Source: Streptomyces sp. NBC_01445 (lineage in GTDB: Bacteria > Actinomycetota > Actinomycetes > Streptomycetales > Streptomycetaceae). Taken from it: 64,000 bases of DNA. The stretch is taken from the NCBI RefSeq assembly GCF_035918235.1, contig NZ_CP109485.1, positions 1-64,000 on the forward strand, read 5' to 3'. The position numbers and the translations under genes are program-made. Below are positions 27,838 through 37,018 of the stretch, piece by piece. The stretch's first letter is position 1. Every line of letters begins with the position of its first letter. Under the pieces are notes generated by a model. That model made no database searches. It was given only the letters and a program-made list of their open reading frames with translations, and was not told the origin of the DNA.

Positions 27838-29064
27838 ATGTCCACCACGACCGGACCGGCCACCACGCACACCCACGCCTCCGTGAACGAACCCACCCGC
27901 CGCGTCCCCGTCCTCTGGCTGGCGCTGCTCGCCACTCCGGTCGCCGCCGCCAACAACGCCGCCGTCCTGATCCTCGGCGACATGAGCCGCTCCCTCGGCA
28001 TCACCAAGGCCACCGCGTCGTGGCTGGTCACCGTGTTCGCGCTGACGCTGGCCGTCGCGACCCCGCTGATCGCGACCTTGGTGCGTCGGCGTGGCACACG
28101 CTCTGCGCTGTGGACCAGCGCGGCCTTCGTCGTCGCCGGCACCGCGCTCGTGACCGTCTCGCCGTGGCTGCCGCTCACCCTCGTCGGCCGGGCCGGACAG
28201 GCCGCGGGCGGCGCAGGCATGATGGCCATTGCCATGAATCTCGCTGGCACCGCCCGCCGCATGGGCGTCATCAGCGCCGGCTCCGGGATCCTCGGAGGCG
28301 TCGGCCCGCTGCTCGGCGAACGCCTCACCAGTGCGGTCTCCTGGCGGGCGGCCCTGAGCATCTTGATCATCACGCTCCTGGCCGTCCCCGCCGTCAGCCG
28401 ACACACCACCAAGGCGCCCCCCACGGCCGAGGGCCGCTTCGATGCCCGCGGCGCCGTGTTGCTCGCGATCCTGTCCAGCGGCATCGTCCTGCTGCCGTCG
28501 AACCCGCTGCCCGCCCTGGCCGTGGCGGCCGTCACCGCCGCCCTCCTGGCCCTGCACATACGGCGCCGCCCGCACGGCTACGTCCCCCAGGCCGCGCTGC
28601 GATCCCGGCTCTTCCGCGGCTCGGTGCTGATCGCCGTCGCCCTGTCCGTTCTCTACTTCACGTTGCTGTTCGGGATCCCTCAGCTGATCACCGACCGGGC
28701 CGACTGGTCGACCGGATCGGTCGCGGTCGGCCAGATGACCGCCATGATCGCCGGGTCCGTGCTCACCCTCGCCTTCGCCGCCGTCTCCACGCGCCTGGGC
28801 CGGAGCACGGTACGAGCACTCCTGCTCGCGGTCGGAGCGCTCGCCGCCGCGGCGGCCGTCTTCGCCCACAGCGCGATCGTCCTGTTCCTCGCGATCGGCC
28901 TGGCCGTCTTCACCGCGACCGGCGCCAACGCCACCCAGTCCATGGCCGCCGCCTCCGCCGTCCCCGAACGCCAGCGTCCCACCGCCATCGGCCTGTTCCA
29001 ACTCGCCTACCTCATGGGCGGAGCCCTCGGTCCGGCCCTGGCAGCCATGCTCATCCTCAGCTGA
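27838..29064 (+). CDS. MFS transporter, DHA2/arabinose-efflux-like
   Basis: 408 residues from the ATG at 27838 (GGAAGAG upstream). About 12 hydrophobic segments. Typical MFS features are the charged loop between helices 2 and 3 (TLVRRRGTRSALW) and GRAGQAAGGAGMMAIAMN in helix 4. The length fits 12-TM major facilitator efflux pumps. Located in the cytoplasmic membrane. Neighbouring LysR and cupin genes suggest export or uptake of a small organic compound; the substrate is unknown. Confidence 0.8.
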   Translation: MSTTTGPATTHTHASVNEPTRRVPVLWLALLATPVAAANNAAVLILGDMSRSLGITKATASWLVTVFALTLAVATPLIATLVRRRGTRSALWTSAAFVVAGTALVTVSPWLPLTLVGRAGQAAGGAGMMAIAMNLAGTARRMGVISAGSGILGGVGPLLGERLTSAVSWRAALSILIITLLAVPAVSRHTTKAPPTAEGRFDARGAVLLAILSSGIVLLPSNPLPALAVAAVTAALLALHIRRRPHGYVPQAALRSRLFRGSVLIAVALSVLYFTLLFGIPQLITDRADWSTGSVAVGQMTAMIAGSVLTLAFAAVSTRLGRSTVRALLLAVGALAAAAAVFAHSAIVLFLAIGLAVFTATGANATQSMAAASAVPERQRPTAIGLFQLAYLMGGALGPALAAMLILS

Positions 29065-29225
29065 GTGACCGGCCGCACCACGGACCGGGCGAGTCACCAC
29101 GTCCATTCGGCCCAGCCCGCCCACCTGCGACAACGCCGCAGATGGGCGTGTCACTGCCCTCACCCAACCGCTGTGTCTGAAGAATCCCGTCGCGGCGTCA
29201 AACCGCCCTCACGAAAGGAACCATC

Positions 29226-29720
29226 GTGTCGTACCCCGACCCTCGCTACCTCAACGACAACGGCGAGATCAGCGCGAAGTACCGACCCTCGGCCGAGGAG
29301 CCCGACACCGGCTTCATCGGCGCCACCAACATCAGCTACGTGGCCACCGAGGAGACGACCGGGGGCGAGTACGGCCTGTACAAGGTCGACATGGGACCGA
29401 AGACCATGGGCGCCAAAGAGCACTTCCACCGGGCGATCTCGGAGTCGTTCTACGTGCTCTCCGGCGAGGTCCAGTTCTACAACGGCGAACGCTGGATCAA
29501 GGGCGGGGAGGGAGACTTCCTCTACGTGCCCGCCGGTGGCCTGCATGCCTTCCAGAACGACTCCGATGAGCCGCTGTCCATGATGATGATCTTCTCGCCG
29601 GGTGCGCCGCGCGAGGAGTACTTCGAGAAGGCCGCAGAGTACGCGGAACGCGGCCGCGAAGAAGCCAAGGCCTTCCAGATGCGACACGACACCTACTTCA
29701 CGGACATGCTTGACGCCTAG
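29226..29720 (+). CDS. Cupin-domain protein
   Basis: 164 residues, ATG at 29226 with GAAAGGA upstream. One cupin domain: HFHRAISESFYVLSGEVQFY (first motif with the metal-binding His pair and Glu) and GDFLYVPAGGLHAFQN (second motif with the last His). Single-domain cupins of this kind are dioxygenases, isomerases or ligand-binding proteins. It ends just before a strong hairpin terminator. Confidence 0.8.
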   Translation: MSYPDPRYLNDNGEISAKYRPSAEEPDTGFIGATNISYVATEETTGGEYGLYKVDMGPKTMGAKEHFHRAISESFYVLSGEVQFYNGERWIKGGEGDFLYVPAGGLHAFQNDSDEPLSMMMIFSPGAPREEYFEKAAEYAERGREEAKAFQMRHDTYFTDMLDA

Positions 29721-29730
29721 ACGCACCCCG

Positions 29731-29768
29731 CCGCGAGGGCCCGCCAGATCACTGGCGGGCCCTCGCGG
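29731..29768. terminator. Bidirectional terminator after the cupin gene
   Basis: A perfect 17-bp stem (CCGCGAGGGCCCGCCAG and its complement) with a 4-base loop starts 11 bases after the cupin stop. It would also serve the leftward transposase remnant. Confidence 0.85.
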
Positions 29769-30026
29769 CGGCCGGGTCCTGGTCGCACAGCAGGGCGAAG
29801 TCCACGTCCAGCTTCGTCTCGTACGCCTCGGGCTGGATGCCGAGCTCATGCGTGCTGTACTCGCCGAACTCACGGACCAGGCGGCGGAGAAGCCCGTTGA
29901 GCTGGTCGAAGACACCGTCCTTCTGCCAGTCGGCGAAGTATCCGTACACCGTCTCCCATGGTGCGAAGTCGTGCGGCAACTACCGCCAGGGGATGCCGGT
30001 GCGGTCGACGTAGAGGACGGCGTCCA
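29749..30026 (-). pseudogene. IS5-family transposase fragment with internal TAG
   Basis: From the ATG at 30026 the frame reads MDAVLYVDRTGIPWR, a TAG stop, then LPHDFAPWETVYGYFADW and GVFDQLNGLLRRLVRE. This is the N-terminal helix region of IS5-type transposases, in which a residue such as Gln normally stands between GIPWR and LPHDF. After RRLVRE the sequence no longer looks like the transposase, so only about 60 codons remain. No catalytic DDE residues are present. Confidence 0.65.
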
Positions 30027-30195
30027 TCTGACCTTCCCCTCGTAGCGTAGAGGCCGTGACTGCAGGGGAAGTTGGGAGTCGTGGCTGATGTGCAGAGCGG
30101 TGAGGGGCGGGGGTGTTGATGGCCCCGGGGGGCGGTGGCGTTGCCGTGGATGTCTTCGAGTCCGGCTCCGGCCGGAGGGTTTCCCGACTGCGCCG

Positions 30196-31020
30196 TCACG
30201 CCATGTCCTGGGTGACGCGGTGTGAGGCGATGTATGCGGCGGCGAGTTCGCGTAGGCGTACGCCGTCGAAGGACGGGCCGTGGCCGGGGTGAACCACACG
30301 GACGGGGAGTTCCAGCAGCCGGGTCATGGTGGCTATGTATGCGCATGGGTCGGCGCCGTGGATGTCGTCGAGCAGTCGGTCGTCGTAGACGACGTCGCCG
30401 GAGAAGAGCGTCTGTGTCTCCGGCTCATACAGGGCGATGCTGCCGGGGCTGTGGCCGGGCAGGTGGAGCACGGTGAGGTCGCGGTCGCCGAGGCCGATGG
30501 TGTCGCTCTCGGCCAGAAGCCGACTTACCCGGGTCGGGCGCAGCCGGTAGCTCCCCGGGTCGTAGTCCTCGTGTGGGAGAGCCGAGATCAGCAGGTGCGG
30601 CACGTTCGGGGTGTCGGTTGCCGCCATGCCGAGTTCGTCGAAGAGGGCGGCGGAGGCCAGGGCTCCGGGTGGTGGGGTCTCGACGGCCTCGGCCTGGTGT
30701 GCGCGGCAGTCGGCGAACTCGTGGGCGCCGCCCATGTGATCGAGGTGTCCATGGGTGATCACGACGATGGGTTCGTCGGCGAACAGCTGCGGGAACGCCG
30801 GGCGCAGTGGTGCCACGCCCAGGCCGGTGTCGATGAGGAGGCTGCGGTCTCGGCCCCGGATGTACCAGGTGTTGGCCTGCAGGAAGGGGTGCACGTGTGG
30901 TTCGTGGATCAGGGTGATGGCGTCGTCGATCCGTGTGGTGGTGAACCAGGTCTCGGCGACAGGCAGTTGGGGGGAGGACGCTGGTGTGGCGGGGGTGCCG
31001 TGCGGGGGCTGGGGAGTCAC
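30196..31020 (-). CDS. MBL-fold metallo-hydrolase
   Basis: 274 residues from the GTG at 31020, which overlaps the permease stop (GTGA). The metallo-beta-lactamase core is complete: ITHGHLDHMGG (HxHxDH), VLHLPGHSPGSIALY, LFSGDVVYDD and a terminal HPGHGPSFDG. Such proteins hydrolyse lactones, thioesters or other small substrates with two zinc or iron ions. Coupling to a cytosine/allantoin-type permease suggests it processes the imported compound. No signal peptide. Confidence 0.85.
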   Translation of the reverse strand: MTPQPPHGTPATPASSPQLPVAETWFTTTRIDDAITLIHEPHVHPFLQANTWYIRGRDRSLLIDTGLGVAPLRPAFPQLFADEPIVVITHGHLDHMGGAHEFADCRAHQAEAVETPPPGALASAALFDELGMAATDTPNVPHLLISALPHEDYDPGSYRLRPTRVSRLLAESDTIGLGDRDLTVLHLPGHSPGSIALYEPETQTLFSGDVVYDDRLLDDIHGADPCAYIATMTRLLELPVRVVHPGHGPSFDGVRLRELAAAYIASHRVTQDMA

Positions 31021-32471
31021 GGGCGGGCCGTCTCCCGGTTCTTTCCGAGCAGGCGGTAGACGGCGGCGGCGGTGAGCGGGCCGAGCAGCGCCGACAGGTC
31101 GAGACCGCCCAGAGCACTGGTGCCCGGCCCCACGAAGAGCGTGGTGTCGACGAACAGGAGCGCTACGACGGTGCCGGTGACCAGCGCGATGATGCCGGCG
31201 GGGCGGTAGCCGCGTCGGTACCAGAACGGGGCGCCCGGCTGCTCCTGGTGCAGTGCGAGGCCGTCGTAGCGGTTGCGTCGCAGGACGATGTCGGTGGCGT
31301 AGATGGCCAGCAGCGGGCCCAGGAAGGTGACGGTCAGGGCCAGGATGTTGTTGAGGGACGTCAGGAAACTCGGGGAGAGCAGAGCGTAGGCACACAAGGC
31401 GCCGCCGAGGACCGCGTCGATGAGCACGGAGCGGGAGCGGCTCATGCGTACGCCGATGGCCTGCAGGGACAGCCCCGAGGAGTAGGTGGTCATGACGTTG
31501 TTGGCGACCGAGCTGACGACGATGACCGCGAGGAAGATGGCGTAGAACCAGCCGGGGACGATGGCGCGCATCGCGTTCTGTGGGTCGCTCATGTCGACCG
31601 CGGTCCCGGCGAGGATGCCGATGCCGCCCATCACCACGGAGGGCAGGAAGCCGCCGGCGGCCGTGCTGAGGGCCACCTTCCATTTGCTGACGTCGCGGGG
31701 CAGGTAACGGGCGTAGTCGGCGCCGTTCGACCAGGACAGCGGTGCGGAGGCGATGAGGGCGAAGCCGATCAGAGCGGCTGCGAACAGGTCGTGGCCGTGC
31801 AGTGCGGTGAAGTGGGCCGGGTGGAGGCTTGCGTGCTGCGTCACGAAGCCCCCCAGGAGCAGTCCGCAGGCGCCGAGGAGCACGCAGAACAGCACGCTGA
31901 AGCGGACGATCGTGGCGTGCCCGTACAGGCTGAGGGCGAACGCCGCGACGCCGATCATCACGGTGAGCGCGACCTTGATCCACACGGCGGGATGGAGACC
32001 GACCGAGTCGAGGAGCGAGAAGCTGGCCAGGGCGCCGAGGGCGAGGTTGATGCCCTCGTAGGTGACGGCGACCAGCCACTGGAGGGCGGCGCCGAAGATC
32101 CGGTTGCCCCGGATCCCGAACACGGCACGGGTGACGACTTGACTCGGTGCGCCCGAGGCGGGACCGCTGACGGCGAGGAACCCGACCAGTCCCCAGAACA
32201 GGCTGCCGAGGAACAGCACGGCGAACGCCTGGGCGACGCTCAGGCCCAGGACCGACAGCGAGCCGCCGAGCAGGATGTAGAGGTAGCCGACGTTGGACGA
32301 CAGCCACACCGGGAACAGCTCGAAGGGGCGCCCGTGGCGCTCATCCTCGGGGACGTGGTCGATGCCGCGGGTCTCGACCTTGCCAAATGCGTCCTGGGGG
32401 GCCGATCCATCGACCTGGGCGGATGGCGTGGGTGGTACTTCTGTCCGTGTGTCTCCTGAAGCGGGCATCAC
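31017..32471 (-). CDS. NCS1 family purine/cytosine permease
   Basis: 484 residues with about 12 transmembrane segments. An N-terminal cytoplasmic tail ends in GRPFELFPVWLSSNVGYLYI, and the family features GLSVAQAFAVL, SGPASGAPSQVVTRAVFG and SWSNGADYARYLP (helix 6 region) are typical of NCS1 transporters for cytosine, allantoin and related nucleobases. The ATG at 32471 has GGAGGTG upstream. It is divergent from the TetR gene, with two operator-like boxes between them, and its stop overlaps the MBL hydrolase start. Confidence 0.85.
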   Translation of the reverse strand: MMPASGDTRTEVPPTPSAQVDGSAPQDAFGKVETRGIDHVPEDERHGRPFELFPVWLSSNVGYLYILLGGSLSVLGLSVAQAFAVLFLGSLFWGLVGFLAVSGPASGAPSQVVTRAVFGIRGNRIFGAALQWLVAVTYEGINLALGALASFSLLDSVGLHPAVWIKVALTVMIGVAAFALSLYGHATIVRFSVLFCVLLGACGLLLGGFVTQHASLHPAHFTALHGHDLFAAALIGFALIASAPLSWSNGADYARYLPRDVSKWKVALSTAAGGFLPSVVMGGIGILAGTAVDMSDPQNAMRAIVPGWFYAIFLAVIVVSSVANNVMTTYSSGLSLQAIGVRMSRSRSVLIDAVLGGALCAYALLSPSFLTSLNNILALTVTFLGPLLAIYATDIVLRRNRYDGLALHQEQPGAPFWYRRGYRPAGIIALVTGTVVALLFVDTTLFVGPGTSALGGLDLSALLGPLTAAAVYRLLGKNRETARP

Positions 32472-32483
32472 GACACCTCCATG

Positions 32484-32522
32484 TTGAACAGATGCTCAAC
32501 TGCGTATTGAGCAGGTATTCAA
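32484..32522. promoter_or_regulatory. Tandem RutR-like operator boxes
   Basis: TTGAACAGATGCTCAA (32484-32499) and TTGAGCAGGTATTCAA (32507-32522) are two boxes in opposite orientation sharing TTGAA-N5-GCTCAA. The first resembles the known RutR operator pattern TTGACCA-N2-TGGTCAA. They lie directly upstream of the permease ribosome binding site, between permease and TetR genes. Confidence 0.65.
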
Positions 32523-32640
32523 CAGGGGGGTGTGAGGGGCGTCAAGACTCACGTCTGCCTGTGTTGGCGGTGGCCGCCGCGTGGTCACGCCTCGACCCGG
32601 GCGTTCTGCGTTGAGCGAGCGGTCAATAGACTGTCCGGCA

Positions 32641-33257
32641 TGCCGAAGAAGGTCAGCCGCCGATCCCCCGAGGAGCGCCGCCAAGAGATCATCGAGGCAG
32701 CCCTGTCACTGGCCGACACCGTAGGTCTCGACCGGATCACGTCCCGGGACGTGGCCCAAGTACTGGGCGTGACCTCCGGGTTGATCCATCACTACTTCCC
32801 CACGGTCGACGACCTGGTCGTCGCCGCCTTCGCCCAGACCACTGCCGCGCACAACGACCGCGACCGCCAAGCCCTGCATGAACTGCCTCCCGCCGAGGCG
32901 CTCGCCGCGCTCGTGGGCAGGATGCTGGGCCTGGGGACGGAGCAGGCCCGCATCTGGATGAGCGCCTGGGTCGCCGCCCCGCGCCGACCGGAACTCGCGG
33001 CCGAAGTGGACCGGCGCATGCTCGACGGACTCGACGTCCTGACGGAGATCCTCCGGCTCGGCCGGGCAGCGGGCGCCTTCCAGATGGCCGACCCGAAGGC
33101 CAGTGCCCTGCGCATCCTCGTCCTCGTCGACGGGGTCCTGGTCCAGACATCCATGCGGGGCGACGCCCCGTACGGCGATGTCCATTCCCTTGTCTGGGAC
33201 ACCGTGGAACGCGAGGTCGGCATGCCCAACGGAAGCCTGCGATCCGCGCCTGCATGA
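32641..33257 (+). CDS. TetR-family regulator
   Basis: 205 residues from the ATG at 32641. N-terminal HTH: RRQEIIEAALSLADTVGLDR, ITSRDVAQVLGVTSGLIHHYF, DDLVVAAFA. The C-terminal ligand domain is helical (TEQARIWMSAWVAAPRR, ALRILVLVDGVLVQT), of the TetR/BetI-like type. The divergent permease and the inverted boxes in between make it the likely repressor of the permease-hydrolase operon, released by the transported ligand. Confidence 0.8.
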
Positions 33258-33354
33258 CCCGGCAACACCGCCTCGCCCAGCCCCCGCAAGCCGAAGTACA
33301 AGGTCACCTTGCAGGATCCGCAGTACGGCGGCGTCTACAGCATCTACGGCACCG

Positions 33355-34167
33355 CTGCTTACCACCGACAGCTTCACGCGCTTCGCGATCCCCATCATGC
33401 TGGGCATCGAGGATGCTCTCGGGGCCGGTCGCATCTCCGTTCTGCTTGCCGACGGGCGCGGTGACGCGATCCGCGAGAGCTACCACCTGCAGACCTTCCT
33501 CGAGCGCGGGGTGGACGCGATCATCGTGACGGGCCGTCGCGCGGAGCCTCGGCCGCCGATCGACATCGCGGCCAAGGTTCCGGTCTGTTACGTGCTTGCC
33601 CGGTCCCAGAGCCCAGAGGACCTCTCGATCGTCATCAACGACGATCACGGCGCCAGGCTGGCGACCTCGCACCTGCTTGCGCTCGGGCATCGCCGGATCG
33701 CTTACATCGCGGGGCCGCAGAAGCATCTGTCCGCGCGGCTGCGCTACGCCGGCATGCGGGACGAGCTTCACGCGGCCGGGCTCGAACCCGTCACGCACTC
33801 GGCCATGTGGGGCGAGTGGAACGAGGCCTGGGGTCGTCAGGCCGCCAGCATCCTCGCCAACTCCGGAAAGCCCTTCGACGGGGTTTTTTGCGGCAGCGAC
33901 CAGGTCGCCCGCGGTGTCGTCGAGCAGCTGCAGGCGCTCGGAATCAAGGTGTCGGAGGAGGCATCCGTCGTCGGCTTCGACAATTGGGACGTCATGGCAC
34001 TGGCGTCTCGGCCCCAGCTCACCACGATCGATCCGCAGCTGGGTGAGCTGGGACGGGTAGCGGCGGAGTCGATGCTCGCCATGCTGAACGGCGAGCCGCG
34101 GCGCGGCGTCATTGCCAACGACTGCGAGCTGGTGGTGCGGGAATCCACGGCAGTGCTACCAAGTTGA
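33355..34167 (+). pseudogene. LacI-family regulator lacking its DNA-binding domain
   Basis: The frame encodes a complete periplasmic-binding-protein-like sensor (FAIPIMLGIEDALGAGRISV, GVDAIIVTGRR, VINDDHGARLATSHLLALGH, VFCGSDQVARGVVEQLQALG, ASVVGFDNWDVMAL, LVVRESTAVLPS). Upstream of about residue LLTTDS it turns into unrelated sequence. The N-terminal lac-type helix-turn-helix (about 60 residues) is missing and no start codon fits, so the gene was truncated at 5'. The stretch 33258-33354 before it holds a short frame of unclear origin (KYKVTLQDPQYGGVYSIYG). Confidence 0.7.
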
Positions 34168-34189
34168 CCCTGCCGGGGCCTGGCGGCGC

Positions 34190-34318
34190 ATTCCCTTTTT
34201 TGTAGGCGCTGGGACGGGAGGTACCCATTTCGGCGGCGACGTGCGCGATCGGGCGGCCGGAACAGACGCGTTCGACCAGGATCCGCCTGCCGTGCAGGGT
34301 CGCGGCAACAGGTTTCAC
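34190..34318 (-). pseudogene. N-terminal fragment of IS481-type transposase
   Basis: From the GTG at 34318 the frame reads ATLHGRRILVERVCSGRPIA then HVAAEMGTSRPSAYK, the helix-turn-helix start of IS481-family transposases (SGRPVAHVAAELGVSRATAYKW). After AYK the match is lost. The GTG overlaps the stop of the 785-codon recombinase-module gene (GTGA), an unexpected coupling for an insertion-sequence scrap. No DDE domain. Confidence 0.6.
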
Positions 34319-36672
34319 GGTGCAACGACGTCGGGCCGGAAACGCCCCGGGTGCGCGGCATATAGATAGGTCATGGCGGTGCGCGGGTGGATCCCGAACA
34401 GCCGCACCAAGTGCAGCGGATCGCTGGTATGCCGGGCCTCGTCGAGGATCCGGTCGCGGCGCAGTCGACCGATTTGGTGCCCCAGTCGCCGCAGCGGTTT
34501 GCCGATGCCCTCCGTGGACACCGGTGGTTGGGCCGGGTCGAAGGCGGTGTGGGCCGTGACGAGCAAATGCGGATTCGTGCCGACTGGCCAGCGGCGGTTC
34601 CGCTCTGCCAGCCACGACGTGACCAGGCGGCCGGTGAGTTCGTCGAGGAAGAGGGTGTGCGGGAGCACGCCTTGGCGGCGCACGAGGAGCGTGCCGGCGG
34701 CGCGGTCGAGGTCGTCGAGGAGCAGGCCGCGCTGATCGTGAACGCTCAGGGCGTGGACGGCGGCGAGCACGAAAGTGAGCTGCGTACGCACGGCGGGAAT
34801 CAGGCGCAGCGCGCCGCGGAGTTTGTCCTCGTCTAGTGGTCTGGGCAGGCTGTGCACGGCTGGTGCCGGAGCGTGTTGGGCCGGGTCGTGGAAGATGAGG
34901 CCTTCGCGCTTGAGTGCACGGAACAAGGAACGCAGCGCAACGGCGCGGGACTGGGCCGGTCGGCCGGTGAGTTCCGTGATGGCGCGAGCGATGTGGGCAT
35001 GGGTGACGGTGCGGAGGTCCTCGATGCCGCTTGAGTACCAGGCTTTGAGGACCGTTACGGCCCGTCGTACGTAGCCGCACACGGTGACCGGCGACAGGGG
35101 GTGACTGCGGCGTGCGGCGGTTCCGGTCAGTACGTCGATCCATCGGTGCACGGGCGTACGGAACGGGTCGGGCGCGGTGTCGGCCAGGCGGCGGGCGCGG
35201 GCGAGATGGGCATTGCCGTGCCGGTCGGGTGTGAGGTGTCCGATCAGGCGGAGGTATCCGAGAAGCCGGGCACCGGAGTAGTGGTCCTGCCGGGCGAGGA
35301 GGCGCACGTCCTCCTCGAGCAGTGGTGCCTCGGCGCCGAGATGGGCCAGCAGGACGCGCAGAGTGCGCCGGGCGGGCTCGATCGTGCTCGACGCCCATCG
35401 GCGGGCGCGGGCGTGGGCCGTGAAGTCGTCGAGCAGCTGCTCGGCGGCGAAGGTCAGGGCGGGCAGGCGCCGTTGGTCCAGGCGGGACCAGTCGCGGGCC
35501 AGGTGGAACAGCTCCAGCTGCCCGGGGACCGGACCGGGAGCGCAGGTGGAGCGGGCGCGGCGGGAGGCGCGGACCGCCTGGTTCCTCTTGCGCTGCAGGC
35601 GACGCGGCCCGTAGAGGTCTCCGACCCGCGAGGTGCGTTGCCGCGGGGCCAGGGGGCCGCCGAGCCACAGCTGGTCGCCGCCGTGAAGTCCTACGGCGTC
35701 CAGGTCGTACGCGGTCTCGGCGAGGACCAGCACGCAGCGTCGACAGTAGCCGTCGTGCAGTGCCACCCAGCGGCCGCACCGGTGACAGGTTCCACTCGGA
35801 TGGCCATGAGCCCAGTTCAGGCACCCAGCGCACCGTTGGGCTCGCTCGTTCGTCCAGGCCAGGCAGTCGCGGCAACTCCCCTGCCTGGGCCCGTACCAGG
35901 TCGGGACGATGCGGGCTCGAGGGCGGGCGAGCAGACCGGCACGGTCGAAGGCCTCCTTCAAGGTCGGCGCCATCTGCGGCAGGTCCGCGAGCGCCTCGGG
36001 CCGCACCCGCTGCTCATCCGGTGGCCGGGAGGCAGGGGCAAGGCGTGCGCCGTTTCTGGTGTGGAACATCCAGGTCTCGCCGACGCGGCGCTCGCGGGCC
36101 ATCTCCCGCAGCACTGCGTCCACTTCGCAGAGCCCCGCCAAGGGCCGGTCGCGGATCCGCGAGGCGTGGGCGCGGGTGAAGGTGCGCGGCCAGGGCGGGA
36201 ACAGACCCAGCTGGCCGGGGACTTCCTCGACACACACGGCGGGGTCATCGGCCGGCGCGGGCGCCGCGGCCGCGCGCAGGGCCCAGGCGGGCGGCTGCTG
36301 GCGCACCAGCGGGGTGTCGGTCTGGCGCAGGGGGTCGGCCCGTGGCAGGCGCACCGGGTGAAGGCGCAGCGCGAGTTGCTGAGGACGTCCCGGTGGCAGG
36401 CTCTGGCGCGCGAGCTCGGCGGTGAGCCAGGCATCGTCGCCGCCCAGGCGAATCAGAAGGCGACAGCAACGGCATGTGCCGTCGCTGGACACGATCGCCG
36501 GCCACCCGCACCGGCGGCACGACGCCTCCCGGTACCGCTCGCCGTGCGTGCCGCCCTTGCGGTAGCGGCGGCGCGCGGTCGCGCACTCCGGGCACAGGCC
36601 GCTCAACTCCACAACGCCCCACGTACAGCACAGCTCACAGCTCCCCGCCATGGGCCGCCGAGTCGCGCTCAC
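34315..36672 (-). CDS. Large zinc-ribbon protein of recombinase module, tyrosine-recombinase-like C-terminus
   Basis: 785 residues from a GTG at 36672. The N-terminal 300 residues contain repeated C-x2-C pairs (CELCC, CPEC, CRRCGWPA, CRCC; later CRDC, CAGC, CHRCG, CRRC), that is, several zinc ribbons. The C-terminal half resembles a phage-integrase core-binding domain (HARARRWASSTIEPARRTLR) and a degenerate catalytic domain ending in DPLHLVRLFGIHPRTAMTYL, but the R-HxxR set is not convincing. It follows the HTH gene by 4 bases. Probably a DNA-binding partner needed for transposition, like the second recombinase of Tn554. Confidence 0.6.
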   Translation of the reverse strand: MSATRRPMAGSCELCCTWGVVELSGLCPECATARRRYRKGGTHGERYREASCRRCGWPAIVSSDGTCRCCRLLIRLGGDDAWLTAELARQSLPPGRPQQLALRLHPVRLPRADPLRQTDTPLVRQQPPAWALRAAAAPAPADDPAVCVEEVPGQLGLFPPWPRTFTRAHASRIRDRPLAGLCEVDAVLREMARERRVGETWMFHTRNGARLAPASRPPDEQRVRPEALADLPQMAPTLKEAFDRAGLLARPRARIVPTWYGPRQGSCRDCLAWTNERAQRCAGCLNWAHGHPSGTCHRCGRWVALHDGYCRRCVLVLAETAYDLDAVGLHGGDQLWLGGPLAPRQRTSRVGDLYGPRRLQRKRNQAVRASRRARSTCAPGPVPGQLELFHLARDWSRLDQRRLPALTFAAEQLLDDFTAHARARRWASSTIEPARRTLRVLLAHLGAEAPLLEEDVRLLARQDHYSGARLLGYLRLIGHLTPDRHGNAHLARARRLADTAPDPFRTPVHRWIDVLTGTAARRSHPLSPVTVCGYVRRAVTVLKAWYSSGIEDLRTVTHAHIARAITELTGRPAQSRAVALRSLFRALKREGLIFHDPAQHAPAPAVHSLPRPLDEDKLRGALRLIPAVRTQLTFVLAAVHALSVHDQRGLLLDDLDRAAGTLLVRRQGVLPHTLFLDELTGRLVTSWLAERNRRWPVGTNPHLLVTAHTAFDPAQPPVSTEGIGKPLRRLGHQIGRLRRDRILDEARHTSDPLHLVRLFGIHPRTAMTYLYAAHPGRFRPDVVAP

Positions 36673-36675
36673 GGG

Positions 36676-37017
36676 TCAGTTCGGAGGCAGGCGACGCACG
36701 CCGGCCTCACCGGTCTGCTTGGGCACGGGACGCTGCCCGCTGCCCGCACGGGGCTGCTCTCCCACCGCCTGCGGCCTCTCGCCCAGATCGCCGCCGGCCG
36801 CCAAGGGCTCAGCTTCCATCAGGTCGGCGACCGTGCACTGCAGCGCCGCACAGATCATGTCAAGGTCGTCGAGCCGCAGGGTGAGCGGCTTGGCCGACCA
36901 CAGCGCGCACACCTTGCTCAGCGACGGAGTGAAGCCCACCTCCTCGAAGGCCGTCTTCAAGTCACTGGGCCGCCAGATGTCGCGCTTGGCCGCCACCCAG
37001 CGCAGATTCCACTTCAC
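36676..37017 (-). CDS. Small XRE-like HTH protein of recombinase module
   Basis: 113 residues from a GTG at 37017, one base after the integrase stop. Residues about 18-70 form a Cro/C1-type helix-turn-helix (LKTAFEEVGFTPSLSKVCAL, LTLRLDDLDMICAALQCTVA, DLMEAEP). The C-terminal tail is disordered. In Tn554-like modules a small third protein (TnpC) steers orientation; this could be its counterpart or a regulator. Confidence 0.65.
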   Translation of the reverse strand: MKWNLRWVAAKRDIWRPSDLKTAFEEVGFTPSLSKVCALWSAKPLTLRLDDLDMICAALQCTVADLMEAEPLAAGGDLGERPQAVGEQPRAGSGQRPVPKQTGEAGVRRLPPN

Positions 37018-37018
37018 G

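Noticed and set aside
30196..32307. 703-codon leftward frame covering permease and MBL genes
   Set aside because: Its N-terminal two thirds are out of frame with the permease; only the last 274 codons are genuine.
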